From the NCBI RefSeq assembly GCF_026151205.1, contig NW_026971790.1, positions 1-58,888 of the forward strand: DNA of 58,888 nt, in the 5' to 3' direction. Source of the stretch: Bolinopsis microptera. Lineage: Eukaryota; Ctenophora; Tentaculata; Lobata; Bolinopsidae. Made by a program: the position numbers and the translations under genes. Positions 32,385 to 42,539 of the stretch are shown piece after piece (the stretch's first letter is position 1; each line of letters opens with the position of its first letter). The notes beneath the pieces were generated by a model. The model was not told the origin of the DNA. It made no database searches and saw only the letters and a list, made by a program, of their open reading frames with translations.

Positions 32385-34145
32385 AAAGGTCATGGAGTGC
32401 TTGTTGTAGGAGGTGCACCATAAAAATAAACTTGCTCGGATTTAAAAATTTTTTTTACCATTGTTTTCTAGAGACTGTGAGAATTTTCACGATACCAAAT
32501 TTGTTTTACCTTTTTGGAAAGATCAGTGAGTTTTGCCTAGGTGCCATATTTGATGGTGCGCGGCTTTTGGAGCAAAATTAGCTGTAAAAGTCGCGTAATT
32601 TGACAAAATTTGACCAAATTCGTTGTCTTTTGTCGTATTATTTGGATATATCTTCAGTTCCTTGAATGAGATCATTCTGAAAATTGGTGACGACCTTCCA
32701 ATAGGGCTTTTACAACTGTCCGAAAAATTTGGTGGATATCGGAGTTGATATAGTGATCAAAATGGGGCAAAATACGCTGCTTTTAGCTGTAACATAATGT
32801 TTGATGGTTGGATATGCTTTAAACTTTTCGGACACCTTCCTTGTAAATCTATGAGTAAGCTTACCAATTTTTGTTGCAATCAGAGGTCGGGAAGAATACT
32901 TAATATCTATTTGTTTGAAGAAAATTGTGCTGGCCGAAATTAGCGCTAAAAAACCATCCCACAGTCGGCACGCGCGGCGCACTACCTACTTGTTGGGTGT
33001 GGGTCTAAACTGCTTTTTGTTGTGATGTGAATTTGTGGATTTTATTTTTATAGTTAATGATAATAATAATTAATTAATGTTATTTTTATACAGCACCAAA
33101 AGGTTAAGTAATTTAAATTTAACCCTTAGGTTCAGCTGTAAATGACAGCTAACACTATTAATGCTAAGTACCAAACAACAAGTGGGAGGTGGATCGTTGG
33201 TATACCATTAAATCGATTTAACACCGCAATTCCAGTCGCAAGCCTGGGACCACTACTAGCATAGTCACAACATCTACAAAGCTGCCATATAGCCTGACTG
33301 ACAACTTTCTCGACTGACTGACAATGTTTCTTCTTTTCCCCATTTAGAATACAAAGATTAGTACATTTTAGCTTATAGCAAAACAAAAATTTAGCAAAAC
33401 AAAAATTTTATTTACCACAAAACAATCAATACATATTTAATATTATTATACATTTACAAATAAATCTAAATTTAAATTCAGCTATATACACAATACACAG
33501 CCCGCCGCGCAGACAGCCACACGTTGCTGAGAGATTCTCAGGTGCAGATGTAAGCGCCGCGCGCGCGAGGTTTGTTATCTTACAATTACATGTCACGATA
33601 TATTATTAATTATCAGAGAATTTTAGAAGCAAAATAATAATTGCATATTGGGAAAATTTCGGTCGTTAACGCAGTACAGGGCGTGGACACTGCAATGCTA
33701 ATAACGGAAAATTTTGAGGCACGAGTTTCATTCAGCTACCCAATTTATATGTGACATGTACTTGTATTAAATTCAGATAAATGTTAGTAACAATCGACGT
33801 CAACATTGTGCAACTGTAAACTGCAAAATGTTAACGTCGATTATCAGTTTTAAACTATTTTCACAACTACAATTAAATACATTTATTGAGGACCCCCAGT
33901 GGGAACTAATGCCTCGGTAAATGTAACGACCATTACAGGTTGTATGTCAATGTAAATGGTTGTTGCACGATAAAGTTATCTTAAAGACATCCTAAGGACT
34001 ATCAGACATCGGTTTTTAAAGCAGTTTACTCCCATCTATCACCTAAAGATTATCAGACATCACTTATCCTTATCCTCCGGAGTGCTACAAAGGTACTTTA
34101 ATCATTAACTAAATTTCGAACAGTAGCATCTTTTTGTGATAAACT
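32385..34145. other. Intergenic and probable 5' region of LINE-A
   Basis: No convincing coding sequence. The last few hundred bases before 34146 are likely the 5' UTR of LINE-A, but its start cannot be fixed without another copy. Confidence 0.4.
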
Positions 34146-35432
34146 ATGTCTAGAATACCAGTTGGCTCAAGACATTACAATCTGAGATATCGAGGGAATT
34201 CTGTTAAATTCCCCAGCAACGGCTCTTGTCCTACTGATAAATGTTCAAATTGTTTAACTCTATTAAGAGAGAATGATAGTCTTCGTCGGCAAATTTCTTT
34301 TCTCTATAAACAATTATCAGAAAGTGACAGTGCACTCAAAGTTCCCCTCAGCGATGGTTCACTTATCCCTGTGTTGCCCCAGGTACCTGATCACTGTGAA
34401 CATTCTATCAATGTTCCCCTCAGTAATAGGTCATCCTCGCATCTTGTTTCTGAGTTAACCCAAGAGCTATCCAAATTAGCAGAAGACAGTGAACATTCAG
34501 CAGAAATTATCAATTTGGAAAATCCCAAACACTCTGTAAATGGTGACAATGATGTGACCAACTCTATCAATCCATACCAAGATTTGAGTCGAGGAGTTTT
34601 TCAGTTTGTTGACACTGCCAAGTTAGATATAGAAACCCACTATACTCATAAGTTTGAGAATAGGGCAGTTGCATATTACGGGGACTTTCCCTACGCTTAC
34701 AATGGAGGCTTTCATAACACAAGGCCAGTAGCAGACAATCCATACCTAAAGTCTATTTTAGAACACTTACGCTCACAGTTCCCAAAGTTGAAATTCAATA
34801 GTGCTATGATTACCAAGTATAGAAATGGTCAGCAAGGAATTCCCTTTCACTCGGATGACGAGAGGTCAATTTCACCAGGCTCCATGATCTCCACCATCTC
34901 TTTAGGGGCTACTAGAGTCCTAAGCTTTAGATCCAAACTTAGAGCTCATATTGCTGACCTCACCCTCTCCCATGGTGACATAATGAATATGACCAGACAA
35001 TCCCAGACCAGCTTTGAACACAGCCTCATCCAGGACAAGTCTGAAACCATGAGAATAAGCATTACTCTGCGCCTAATTGATGGCAGCGCAACCTTATCTA
35101 CTCTGTCTGATGTTTCCAGTCAAGTTAAGAACACTGAACCCTCGGTCCCTAAGACTAGATCAATAGAACATTCTGGTAAATCTTTGTGTGTCTACATTAG
35201 CTCTAGTATGTTCTCCAAATTAGAGGGAGAAAAGCTATCGTCCAAACATCATGAGGCACATGTATTCAGCTACCCTGGTGCCACAGCCAATGCAATCAAT
35301 GAACGGTTTCAATCAGATGTAAGAAAAGACACTCTTAATACCAATAATGTGAAAAGCATTGTACTTATGTGTGGTACAAATGACGTTTCGTTTCTTTCGT
35401 TTCAAACTTTTCGTTTCAAACAATTGTATTGA
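34146..35432 (+). CDS. LINE-A ORF1: AlkB-like 2-oxoglutarate/Fe(II) dioxygenase fused to SGNH hydrolase (5' part)
   Basis: 428 residues. The N-terminus has a CxxC pair (CPTDKCSNC) and a short heptad-like Leu/Arg segment (LLRENDSLRRQISFLYKQL), possibly coiled coil. Residues about 165-312 form an AlkB-like domain. ITKYRNGQQGIPFHSDDE gives the HxD iron ligands (H235, D237), ISLGATRVLSFRS follows, FEHSL gives the distal His (H292), and RISITLR gives the two Arg (R303, R309) that bind 2-oxoglutarate in this family. From about 345 an SGNH hydrolase begins: ISSSMF in place of GDSxF, YPGATA, and CGTNDV for block III. A frameshift near 35395, caused by a duplicated ttcgtttcaaac, ends the frame early. 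AlkB enzymes oxidatively demethylate alkylated bases in DNA or RNA. Use on the element's own RNA is inference. Confidence 0.82.
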   Translation: MSRIPVGSRHYNLRYRGNSVKFPSNGSCPTDKCSNCLTLLRENDSLRRQISFLYKQLSESDSALKVPLSDGSLIPVLPQVPDHCEHSINVPLSNRSSSHLVSELTQELSKLAEDSEHSAEIINLENPKHSVNGDNDVTNSINPYQDLSRGVFQFVDTAKLDIETHYTHKFENRAVAYYGDFPYAYNGGFHNTRPVADNPYLKSILEHLRSQFPKLKFNSAMITKYRNGQQGIPFHSDDERSISPGSMISTISLGATRVLSFRSKLRAHIADLTLSHGDIMNMTRQSQTSFEHSLIQDKSETMRISITLRLIDGSATLSTLSDVSSQVKNTEPSVPKTRSIEHSGKSLCVYISSSMFSKLEGEKLSSKHHEAHVFSYPGATANAINERFQSDVRKDTLNTNNVKSIVLMCGTNDVSFLSFQTFRFKQLY

Positions 35433-35739
35433 AAAACTTGTACTTTTCCTTCACAAGTGGGCACCTGGAGCTGATATTAAAATTGTTAACTTATTACCTC
35501 GGGAGAGTTTCTCTAGAAACAAGGTTATAACTGATATCAATGAGTGTATATCAAATCTGCAAAGAAAATACACCTATGTAAAACTGCTCTCAACCGAGAC
35601 AAATCGTTTCTTGTTTAGTGATAAGAAAGGCTTTAGAAAATCGTCATTTTTTAGTGGTTATGGAGAGGATAATGTCCATCTCAATGATTATGGCATAGTT
35701 AAATTAGCAAGGCACTTGAAGTATCATGCACACCATTAG
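35433..35739 (+). CDS. LINE-A ORF1, 3' part of the SGNH hydrolase (frameshifted)
   Basis: The downstream half is open in another frame (usable from about 35395). It reads NNCIEKLVLFLHKWAPGADI, KIVNLLPRES and YGEDNVHLNDYGIVKLARHL. DNVH supplies the block V Asp and His of SGNH enzymes. Joined to the upstream part by one frame change, the domain would be complete. Esterase-like SGNH domains are known in ORF1 of CR1-group LINEs. Confidence 0.75.
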
Positions 35740-35894
35740 AATACTGCTGAATACTGACATAACACTCCTACCATCAGTTTTATTTTTACAGTACGACATC
35801 CAGACAAATACAACCTGCTTTTATTCTGTTTTTTAGTTTAAACACAACTTTACAACTTTTATTCATTCCATTGTGAATTAATAAGATTCACAAG

Positions 35895-36077
35895 ATGACA
35901 AATTTTAATAATGCAGCTGATAGGTTTCACAACCTCTGCATTGGTCATTGTAACATTCAAGGAGGGCTTCTCAATTTAGCTAAAAGTAATGAACTTTCCC
36001 AACTTATTAGAGATCATAAATTAGACATACTTTCCCTAAATGAGATGAATCTTAATAAGCTATTATGTGTGAGATAG
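35895..36077 (+). pseudogene. LINE-A ORF2 start: APE-like endonuclease fragment
   Basis: About 55 codons resemble the first strands of an apurinic-type endonuclease (GHCNIQGGLLNLAKSNELSQ with the metal-site Asn, then LDILSLNEMN with the metal-site Glu). The rest of the domain, including the GDFN and SDH blocks, is absent. The sequence jumps at about 36060 to what normally follows it, so an internal deletion of roughly 500 bases is likely. Confidence 0.75.
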
Positions 36078-36831
36078 ATTGTAAAGTACCTATAGTTCCT
36101 AAATTTGAGAAGGTTGAAATTAGAAATCATTGTAAACGTAATGTTAAACAATTCTTAGACTATCTAGATACCTGTTCTGATTACAGTCCACTATTGGAAA
36201 GTACAGATGTTGAAGCTATCACTGCTGGCCTTTGTCATCATATTGAACAGGCATATGCAACCTTCTTCCCTTGCAAGACCATAGAAAGGCATGAAAAGTT
36301 CATACATAAACCTTCTACTGAACTTTTAAATGCCATTAATCATACACATTTTCTTCTAAAGAAATTCCGTAAAAAGAAGGATAAGAGAGACAATGGAAAT
36401 TGCAATGAATGTGGTACATGTAGCAAATGTATAAAGTGTAATGAGGCCTGGGATTGCTACAAGATTCAGAGAAATATTAGAAATAAATTAGCTAAAACCT
36501 GCAAAAAGGCTAATGTAATCGATGATCTACAAGTTAAAAGTGCCAAGAATGATCTTAAAGGGATATGGAAAACTATCAAACTGGCATCAAATATGACCCC
36601 TGGTACAACTAATTGTCAAACTATCAATGAGAATGATCCTGAGCTATTTAACTTTCATTTTGCTAATGTTGGATCAAGATTACAAAATCAGGCCCCCAAT
36701 ATTGAAAGAGTTAGTTTTACTGATTTTTTACCTCCTAGAACTTCTAATATCTCATTTGATAGATTCCAAGAAATAAATGAAACTGATATCCTAATGTATG
36801 TCGAAACGCTCAAGAATGAGAGAAAAGACAA
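36065..36831 (+). pseudogene. LINE-A ORF2 linker between endonuclease and RT
   Basis: An open frame with a basic segment and a Cys cluster (NECGTCSKCIKCNEAWDCY), then IWKTIKLASN and FNFHFANVGSRL, the usual connection to the RT in CR1/Jockey-group elements. LINE-C has the matching region, including TLCYNC and AGDSKKTWQIINELRG. It stops at the LINE-B insertion; the codons resume at 39352. Confidence 0.75.
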
Positions 36832-39346
36832 TTTTTTTTTTTTTTTGAGAAAAGACAATTTTATTATTTATCACCAATTCAATACATAATCAATAAATAT
36901 ATATCCGAATAAATTTGATTAGAAATTAAATGATACAAGTATGCTAGCAGCTAGCGCGCTTATATTTGAGAAATATTCACGCTGTTAAAATGGGTTTTAC
37001 CACACCGCCACTCACATTAGCACAGTTGGTGAACGGACCCAGGCGCTGTTAAGCTTTTATGAGCCCTGGTTGACTGCTGAGAGTGGCGAAGGGGCTGATA
37101 TTAATTTTATCTTAGTTTAACCTAGATTCCAATAAAATTTTAGTTTTGTGTTATAATTATATGATTTTTATGCGATATTTAAGTTACAGCTGCTCGCAAT
37201 ACATTATTGCTTAAAAATTGTTAAATATGCTCGCTATACGCTTAATTTTAGATACCGTATGTATATATACATATCAGCTCATAATACCAAATAACAATAA
37301 TAAATAAATTAAAAGCATTGAAGAGGTCCAAAACCAATTCAAGCATGACACAAAGTTGAATACATTTTCATCGGAAGCTGCAAGCTTATTAACGTTTGAT
37401 TCCGTACGTTCATGATCCGTTATTATGCATTCACCTTCAGGCGGTGTCGACGGATCATGCGAAAAGGGTTTTTGACAGGCTGTGCCCTTACCATAATTAA
37501 ACTGAACCATTGCCTGATACGATGTAAACAAGAGTGTTGGATAGGTGAGCCGCGCAAACGCTCGCGCATTTGTGTCGCTCTGACAAATAGCACTTGAATA
37601 ATTTAGCTATTAAGACGTAAATCGCGCGTTACGTAAAGTATTATTTTTCCCTTCGGATAAAGTGAACGTTACACCCGCGTGTAACCTGCTTTAATGTTTT
37701 GTGTGCATGTGTGGTGGAGTGAGTGTATAATGTAATGATTGAATGAATCTTTTTTCTTTGTGGTGCATATATGATGTGAGTGACAGGTGTAAAATCTAAA
37801 ATATATAAATATAAATGGGGGTCTTTTCATAGGAAAGTGTTGAAGTTTAAGTCCTGCCAGTTAATATTGTCAGGTTGGTGTTGAGCCTTCATGATAGAAA
37901 GCTTCGATCGGGATTTAATTGAACCTAGTGAACCTATTTTACCACGTGCATTTGACTGCTCAAGAAACCTATTCTATAAATTTGCCCCTTTATATGCGAA
38001 ATTGTGAGATGAGTGTGGTGTCACAAATCTGTCATCTCTGAGCTCAGACTTCTTAAAGAGAGAATACATGGATATGGGCTGATGACTCTTCACTATCTTC
38101 ATTGTTTCAGTAATGCATCTGTATCTATATATGTTATGTACTGTCATTAGTTCCTTAGATTGGAAAATAGGTTTTGTTGATTCTCTAGAGTGGAATTCTG
38201 CCCCAAGTATTTGGCAGCGATGTGGCCTTGCTTGTTTATCACCAGTCTTCCTCAAGCTGATACATATAGAACACGGTTTAATGTGAGGTATAGTTGATTC
38301 ATTTGATATTTGACCTTTCTTGTTTATACTGCACTGGATTGGCCTGCTACGAGAACAAGTTTTAAACTTGTCGCTAAATGCTTCCGAGTCCCCAAATAAG
38401 ATTCGGACACATTTCTTCTGTGCAAGGAATAGTGGTGAAAGCTTATTAATTGATACACCACCCCATACAGTTATACCGTATCCTAGATGAGATTCAAAAA
38501 GAGTGTGGTATATCTGTTTGTACAGCTGGCTGGGGAGGGAGTTTTTTATTCGATAAATACGGCCACATATGCTGTTTAATTTCTTAGTTAGTTTCTCGAT
38601 ATGAGGTGTCCAACTCAGTTTGTCATCAATAATTACACCTAGAAATTTCGTTTCAGTAACCTGTTTGATCGGGATCCCATCAATTTCTAGATTCAAGTCA
38701 TTTTCAGTATTATCAATGGTCTTACGTTTAGTAGGCGAGAAGTACATGTAACAAGATTTTTTAACATTAATGTGCAGTAGGTTATGGCGCATATATTGGC
38801 ACACAGAGTCGAGAATTTCATTCGCTATTTTGTATGCTTGTTCCTTAGTTTCAGCAGCTACAAAGATGTTTGTGTCATCTGCAAATAGTACAAATTTTCC
38901 TAATGTACTACATCTATAGATGTCATTTATATAGATAAGAAAAAGCAAGGGGCCCAAAACGGATCCTTGAGGTACGCCTAGTTTAACTGGGAGAGGCTCT
39001 GATTCTTCACCAAGTACACTAACATACTGGTATCTATTATTTAGATAGCTGGAGAGCAGCTTTAGTGCGTTTCCTCTAACTCCGTAATTACTAAGTTTCT
39101 TAAGTAGCATATCAAATGGTAAGGTATCAAATGCTTTAGAGAGATCGATAAATATTCCTAATACGTGGTTTTTATTATTCCGTTTTTCTTCGACGTGATT
39201 TACGGAGTAGTTAAGAGCATGACTTGTCGAGTGGTTTTTTCTAAAGCCGAACTGATTTTCGAATATTATTCCTCGAGATAAGAAAAAGTTGTATAATCTA
39301 CTGTAAATAATTTTTTCAAATATTTTACCAGGCCTTTCAATTATTT
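36832..39346 (-). mobile_element. LINE-B: 5'-truncated LINE inserted in LINE-A
   Basis: Minus-strand insertion of 2,515 bases. GACAA at 36827-36831 and 39347-39351 is the target duplication. The 3' end is poly-A, seen as 15 T at 36832-36846. The 5' end is cut within the RT. About 1.1 kb between the stop (37974) and the poly-A is 3' UTR with no gene seen. Directly after the T run, gagaaaagacaatttt repeats the target sequence just upstream, which is odd. Confidence 0.85.
37974..39346 (-). pseudogene. LINE-B reverse transcriptase, 5' truncated
   Basis: About 455 codons in one frame. RT motifs in order: GKIFEKIIYSRLYNF, ENQFGFRKNHSTSHALNYS, GIFIDLSKAFDTLPFDMLL, LGVPQGSVLGPLLFLIYIND, FVLFADDTNIF (catalytic FADD), then TKFLGVIIDDKLSW, IYHTLFESHLGYG and KCVRILFGD. 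It is the same family as LINE-C. It has an extra segment of about 40 residues (INKKGQ..RPHRC) not in LINE-C. The start is missing, so it is not a functional gene. Confidence 0.88.
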
Positions 39347-39351
39347 GACAA

Positions 39352-40624
39352 GGCCTCATATGACAATGTGCCTCTATTTTTACTTAAGCAAGCTGTACCA
39401 CATTGAGCCACTGACCCACATTGTCAATCTGAGCCTTAATACAGGTGTTGTACCAACCCTTTGTAAAAATGCTAGAGTAACTCCCATCCATAAGGCAGGA
39501 ATGAAAGATGATCCTAATAATTACAGGCCAATATCCATCCTTCCACTTGTAGGAAAACTTATAGAATACTTTGTCGGCAAGCAACTCACTGATTACATGG
39601 AAGAGAACAAACTTTTCATCCGGCATCAATATGGCTTTCGGAAAAATCACTCCACAACTTATCTGATGTACGATCTGATGGACGAAATATATATGAGTAA
39701 ATCTAAGTCTTATAAACCAGGAATCATCTTTCTTGATCTTAAGAAGGCCTTTGACACAGTGAATCATGAAATATTGCTTCAAAAATTGGCATATTATGGA
39801 ATTGGTGGCATTGCTTTAACCTGGTTTAAGAACTTCTTATCTTGTAGATATCAATGCACTAGGATCAATGGCAATCTAAGCTCATTTTTAGAAGTTCTGA
39901 GTGGTGTACCACAAGGAAGCATCATTGGGCCTATATTATTTAGTATCTTCATAAATGACATCATTTATGCCTGTAACCTATCTAAGCCCTTTCTATTTGC
40001 AGATGATGGTGCACTATTCTTTGATCAAACCTGCAGAAGCACATTTATAAACATGAAAATAGAACTTATGACAATCTTTAAATGGCTCAGTGTTAATAAA
40101 TTATCACTCAATGAAAAGAAGACTGAATTTCTATTGTTTGATTCTGTTGACCAACATGATGAAATAACCATTGATTGTAATGAGGTAACTTTCACAATCA
40201 AGGAGTGCAAAGAGACAAAATATCTTGGCCTCATTCTAGATAGTAAATTAAACTTCAAAAGCCATGTAGATTATATTATTAGGAAGGTCATGAAGAGAAT
40301 TGGTGCCATGTATAGAAGTAAAGCACTGCTACCCATTAAATATAGGAAAATGTTTGCCAATGCACTCATGTTGCCACAATTCGATTATTTAGACACGATC
40401 TATTGTAGAGCTGGCAAAACAAAACTTGCTGAACTTGACACTCTGTACAAAAAGGTAGCCAAAATAGCTCTCAACGTTCCAAAAACAGAGAGCAGCCTTA
40501 ATGTTTATAGAGACATGAAATGGTTACCACTCCATCTTAGACGACAACTCCATCTGTCAAATTATATGTTTAGAATCATCCATGACAATTGTCCTACAAA
40601 CTTTATGAACAAATTTAGTTACAT
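39352..40624 (+). pseudogene. LINE-A ORF2: reverse transcriptase
   Basis: After the LINE-B insertion the frame resumes as KASYDNVPLFLLKQAVPH, then shifts by one base near 39405 into HIEPLTHIVNLSLNTGVVP. RT motifs: NYRPISILPLVGKLIEY, HQYGFRKNHSTTY, IIFLDLKKAFDTVNHEILL, SGVPQGSIIGPILFSIFIND, FLFADDGALFF (catalytic), and the later KYLGLILDSKLNFKSHV and LPLHLRRQLHLSNYMFRI. The domain is complete apart from the frameshift. It continues, after the inserted TIR element, at 42287. Confidence 0.85.
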
Positions 40625-40796
40625 GGGCAATTCTCATAAAAAGCGTCACAAATCACTAATAGAAATTTTTTCCTCCAATTTCTATAAAAGTTATATCATG
40701 CGTTAGCTTATAAAGATCTCTATTGGACATCATTGTAGTGTCAGCAGTTTGCAGACTTTTTAGCTGCTAAATTGACCAATCAGTGTTTAAATTGGG

Positions 40797-40990
40797 TGTC
40801 CGTCCGTGACGTTTTTGTCACGTCCGTGACGGGTTACGGACAGGACAAAATAAGAATTGTCACGTCCGTGACTGGTCACGGACAGGACAAAATAAGAATA
40901 GTCACGTCCGTGACTTGTCACGGACAGGACAGAATAAGAATAGTCACGTCCGTAAAACATCACGGACAGGACAATTCTTATTTTGTCCCG
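40797..40990. repeat. 42 bp repeat with GTCACGTCCGTGAC palindromes
   Basis: gtcacgtccgtgac or its variant starts at 40817, 40859, 40901 and 40943, exactly 42 bases apart. Between these lies gtcacggacaggacaaaata plus agaat. Related palindromes recur at 41750-41895 and 42050-42078. The outer edges (gggtgtccgtccgtgacg near 40797, cgtgacgacacct near 41890) are rough inverted complements, so a second, older element may be nested here. Confidence 0.75.
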
Positions 40991-41246
40991 TCTGTATGCA
41001 CTTTTAGAGTAGCTGAAATCTAAATTTTGGCAACCTTGAACACCATTCACCTCCCTCCTACATTCCACAAATGAGTGTTATAGTTGTACCATTGTACAAA
41101 TTGATGGGATAATTCCACTTCCTATCCGGTTACATTCCATGTTTCTATGTTTTGTTCCTCGATTAAGCTTTTTGCACTTTTGTACCATGGATATTGTGTT
41201 ATCATAGCACTTTGTGACTTGCCACTTTAGGGGTTCTGAATCTTGT

Positions 41247-41432
41247 GTGAGTGATAAGTCGTAAATCGTGATTGATAGGTCGTAAATTGTGAGTGATAGG
41301 TCGTAAATTGTGAGTGATAGGTCGTAAATTGTGAGTGATAGGTCGTAAATTGTGAGTGATAGGTCGCAAAATGTGAGTGATAGGTCGTAAATTGTGAGTG
41401 ATAGGTCGTAAATTGTGAGTGATAGGTCGGGA
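41247..41432. repeat. 21 bp minisatellite (gtgagtgataggtcgtaaatt)n
   Basis: About nine copies of a 21 bp unit (gtgagtgataggtcgtaaat plus t), inside the TIR element at 40625-42282. The open frame on its minus strand is a repeat artefact. Confidence 0.88.
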
Positions 41433-42286
41433 TACTACTCACTAATGTGGTAATGAAAGGATGTAACTTATTAGAACAACTTACCTGGTTCAGTTTACGG
41501 TTCTGGGCTTACAACACCTTCAGCTGAGGTATTTCTTATACTTATGCTAATTATACCTAAAAATCCATTATCGTGTTACCTAATAATCGACGAGAATGCA
41601 TGAAAATGTTGATAAATCTTCAGTTAATTTGTATTCCCAAATGATTATTGAGGTTTTAGTATACCTGATAGAATCAATTGGAACACTCTAATTGAGGTAT
41701 CAAGGAAGTTCTAATGCTTGAATTCAATTAGAAACTCTAAAAAAAGTGTCACAGACACGACAAAATAAGCCATAGTCACGTCCGTGATGCATCACAGACG
41801 TGACAGAATAAGACATTGTCACGTCCGTGACTCATTTTCAGGCGTCACGGACGCGTCACGGACGTCACGGACGTCACGGACGTGACGACACCTTTAATTA
41901 TTCTCCACAAATAATTTAATTGCAACAACATTTTAGGTACAAATTAATTCATATTTGTCACATAGATAAATTGGCCAAGGAGGAATATGTTAGTTCTTGT
42001 CCCATTGAAATTGGACCATAAATAACGGTACTACATAGGATAGAATCAGGCGTCACGGACAGGACAAAGTGCTGACACCTCTGAAAAAAGCCTGTTTTTT
42101 TATTAATTATTTAAATTGATAATCAGTTTTTAAGTTATTCATGTTAAAAGTGATGACACAGTAAATTTCAAACGTTTATCAATCAATTGGTGCTTGAATC
42201 AACGTTTTGTTATTTACTGAAATGAAATGATATGAGATTGAAAATTCGAGGGAGTAAATGACGCTTTTTATGAGAATTGCCCACAT

Positions 42287-42539
42287 ATCAGGAGGTAGTA
42301 GGAGCGGCGAAAGCTGCAACCTTTATGTCAATAGATCAACATCACATAAAAACTTTCAATACTTGGGGGCAAAATGTTGGAATAATGTTCCAACAGATCT
42401 ACGAAATCTGCCCGATGTTAAAAGCTTTAGTGATTCGTATAAGAAACAGCTACTATCATCTATAACAACAGACCCTAATTATACCGTCGACAATTCATAT
42501 GAAAAATTTTACACTGCAATCATAGTCGACGATAACTAA
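42287..42539 (+). pseudogene. LINE-A ORF2 C-terminus
   Basis: Reads ISGGSRSGESCNLYVNRSTS, then FQYLGAKCWNNVPTDLRNLP and FSDSYKKQLL, then a stop. This is the FxYxGAxxWNxLP block that ends many CR1/L2-type proteins. It belongs directly after the RT segment ending at 40624. Confidence 0.82.

Larger units (their letters stand above)
40625..42282. mobile_element. 1.66 kb nonautonomous TIR element inserted in LINE-A ORF2
   Basis: The ends gggcaattctcataaaaagc and gctttttatgagaattgccc are exact inverted complements extending about 23 bases. ACAT at 40621-40624 and 42283-42286 is the target duplication, and deleting one copy with the element lines up the LINE-A codons. No transposase is visible. It contains a 21 bp minisatellite and two clusters of CACGTCCGTGAC-type palindromes. 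Confidence 0.85.
34146..42539 (+). mobile_element. LINE-A: non-LTR retrotransposon with AlkB-SGNH ORF1, broken by two insertions
   Basis: In order on the plus strand: ORF1 (AlkB-like then SGNH-like, 34146-35739 with a frameshift), then ORF2 with an endonuclease start (35895-36077), a linker (36065-36831), reverse transcriptase (39352-40624) and a C-terminus (42287-42539). LINE-B (36832-39346, duplication GACAA) and a TIR element (40625-42282, duplication ACAT) interrupt ORF2 at points where the flanking codons still line up. The element is dead: frameshifts at about 35395 and 39405 and a large endonuclease deletion. True 5' and 3' ends are not determined. Confidence 0.85.

Noticed and set aside
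40787-41068. Minus-strand frame with repeated SYFVLSVTSHGRD
   Set aside because: It is the 42 bp palindromic repeat translated (42 divides by three); non-coding element.
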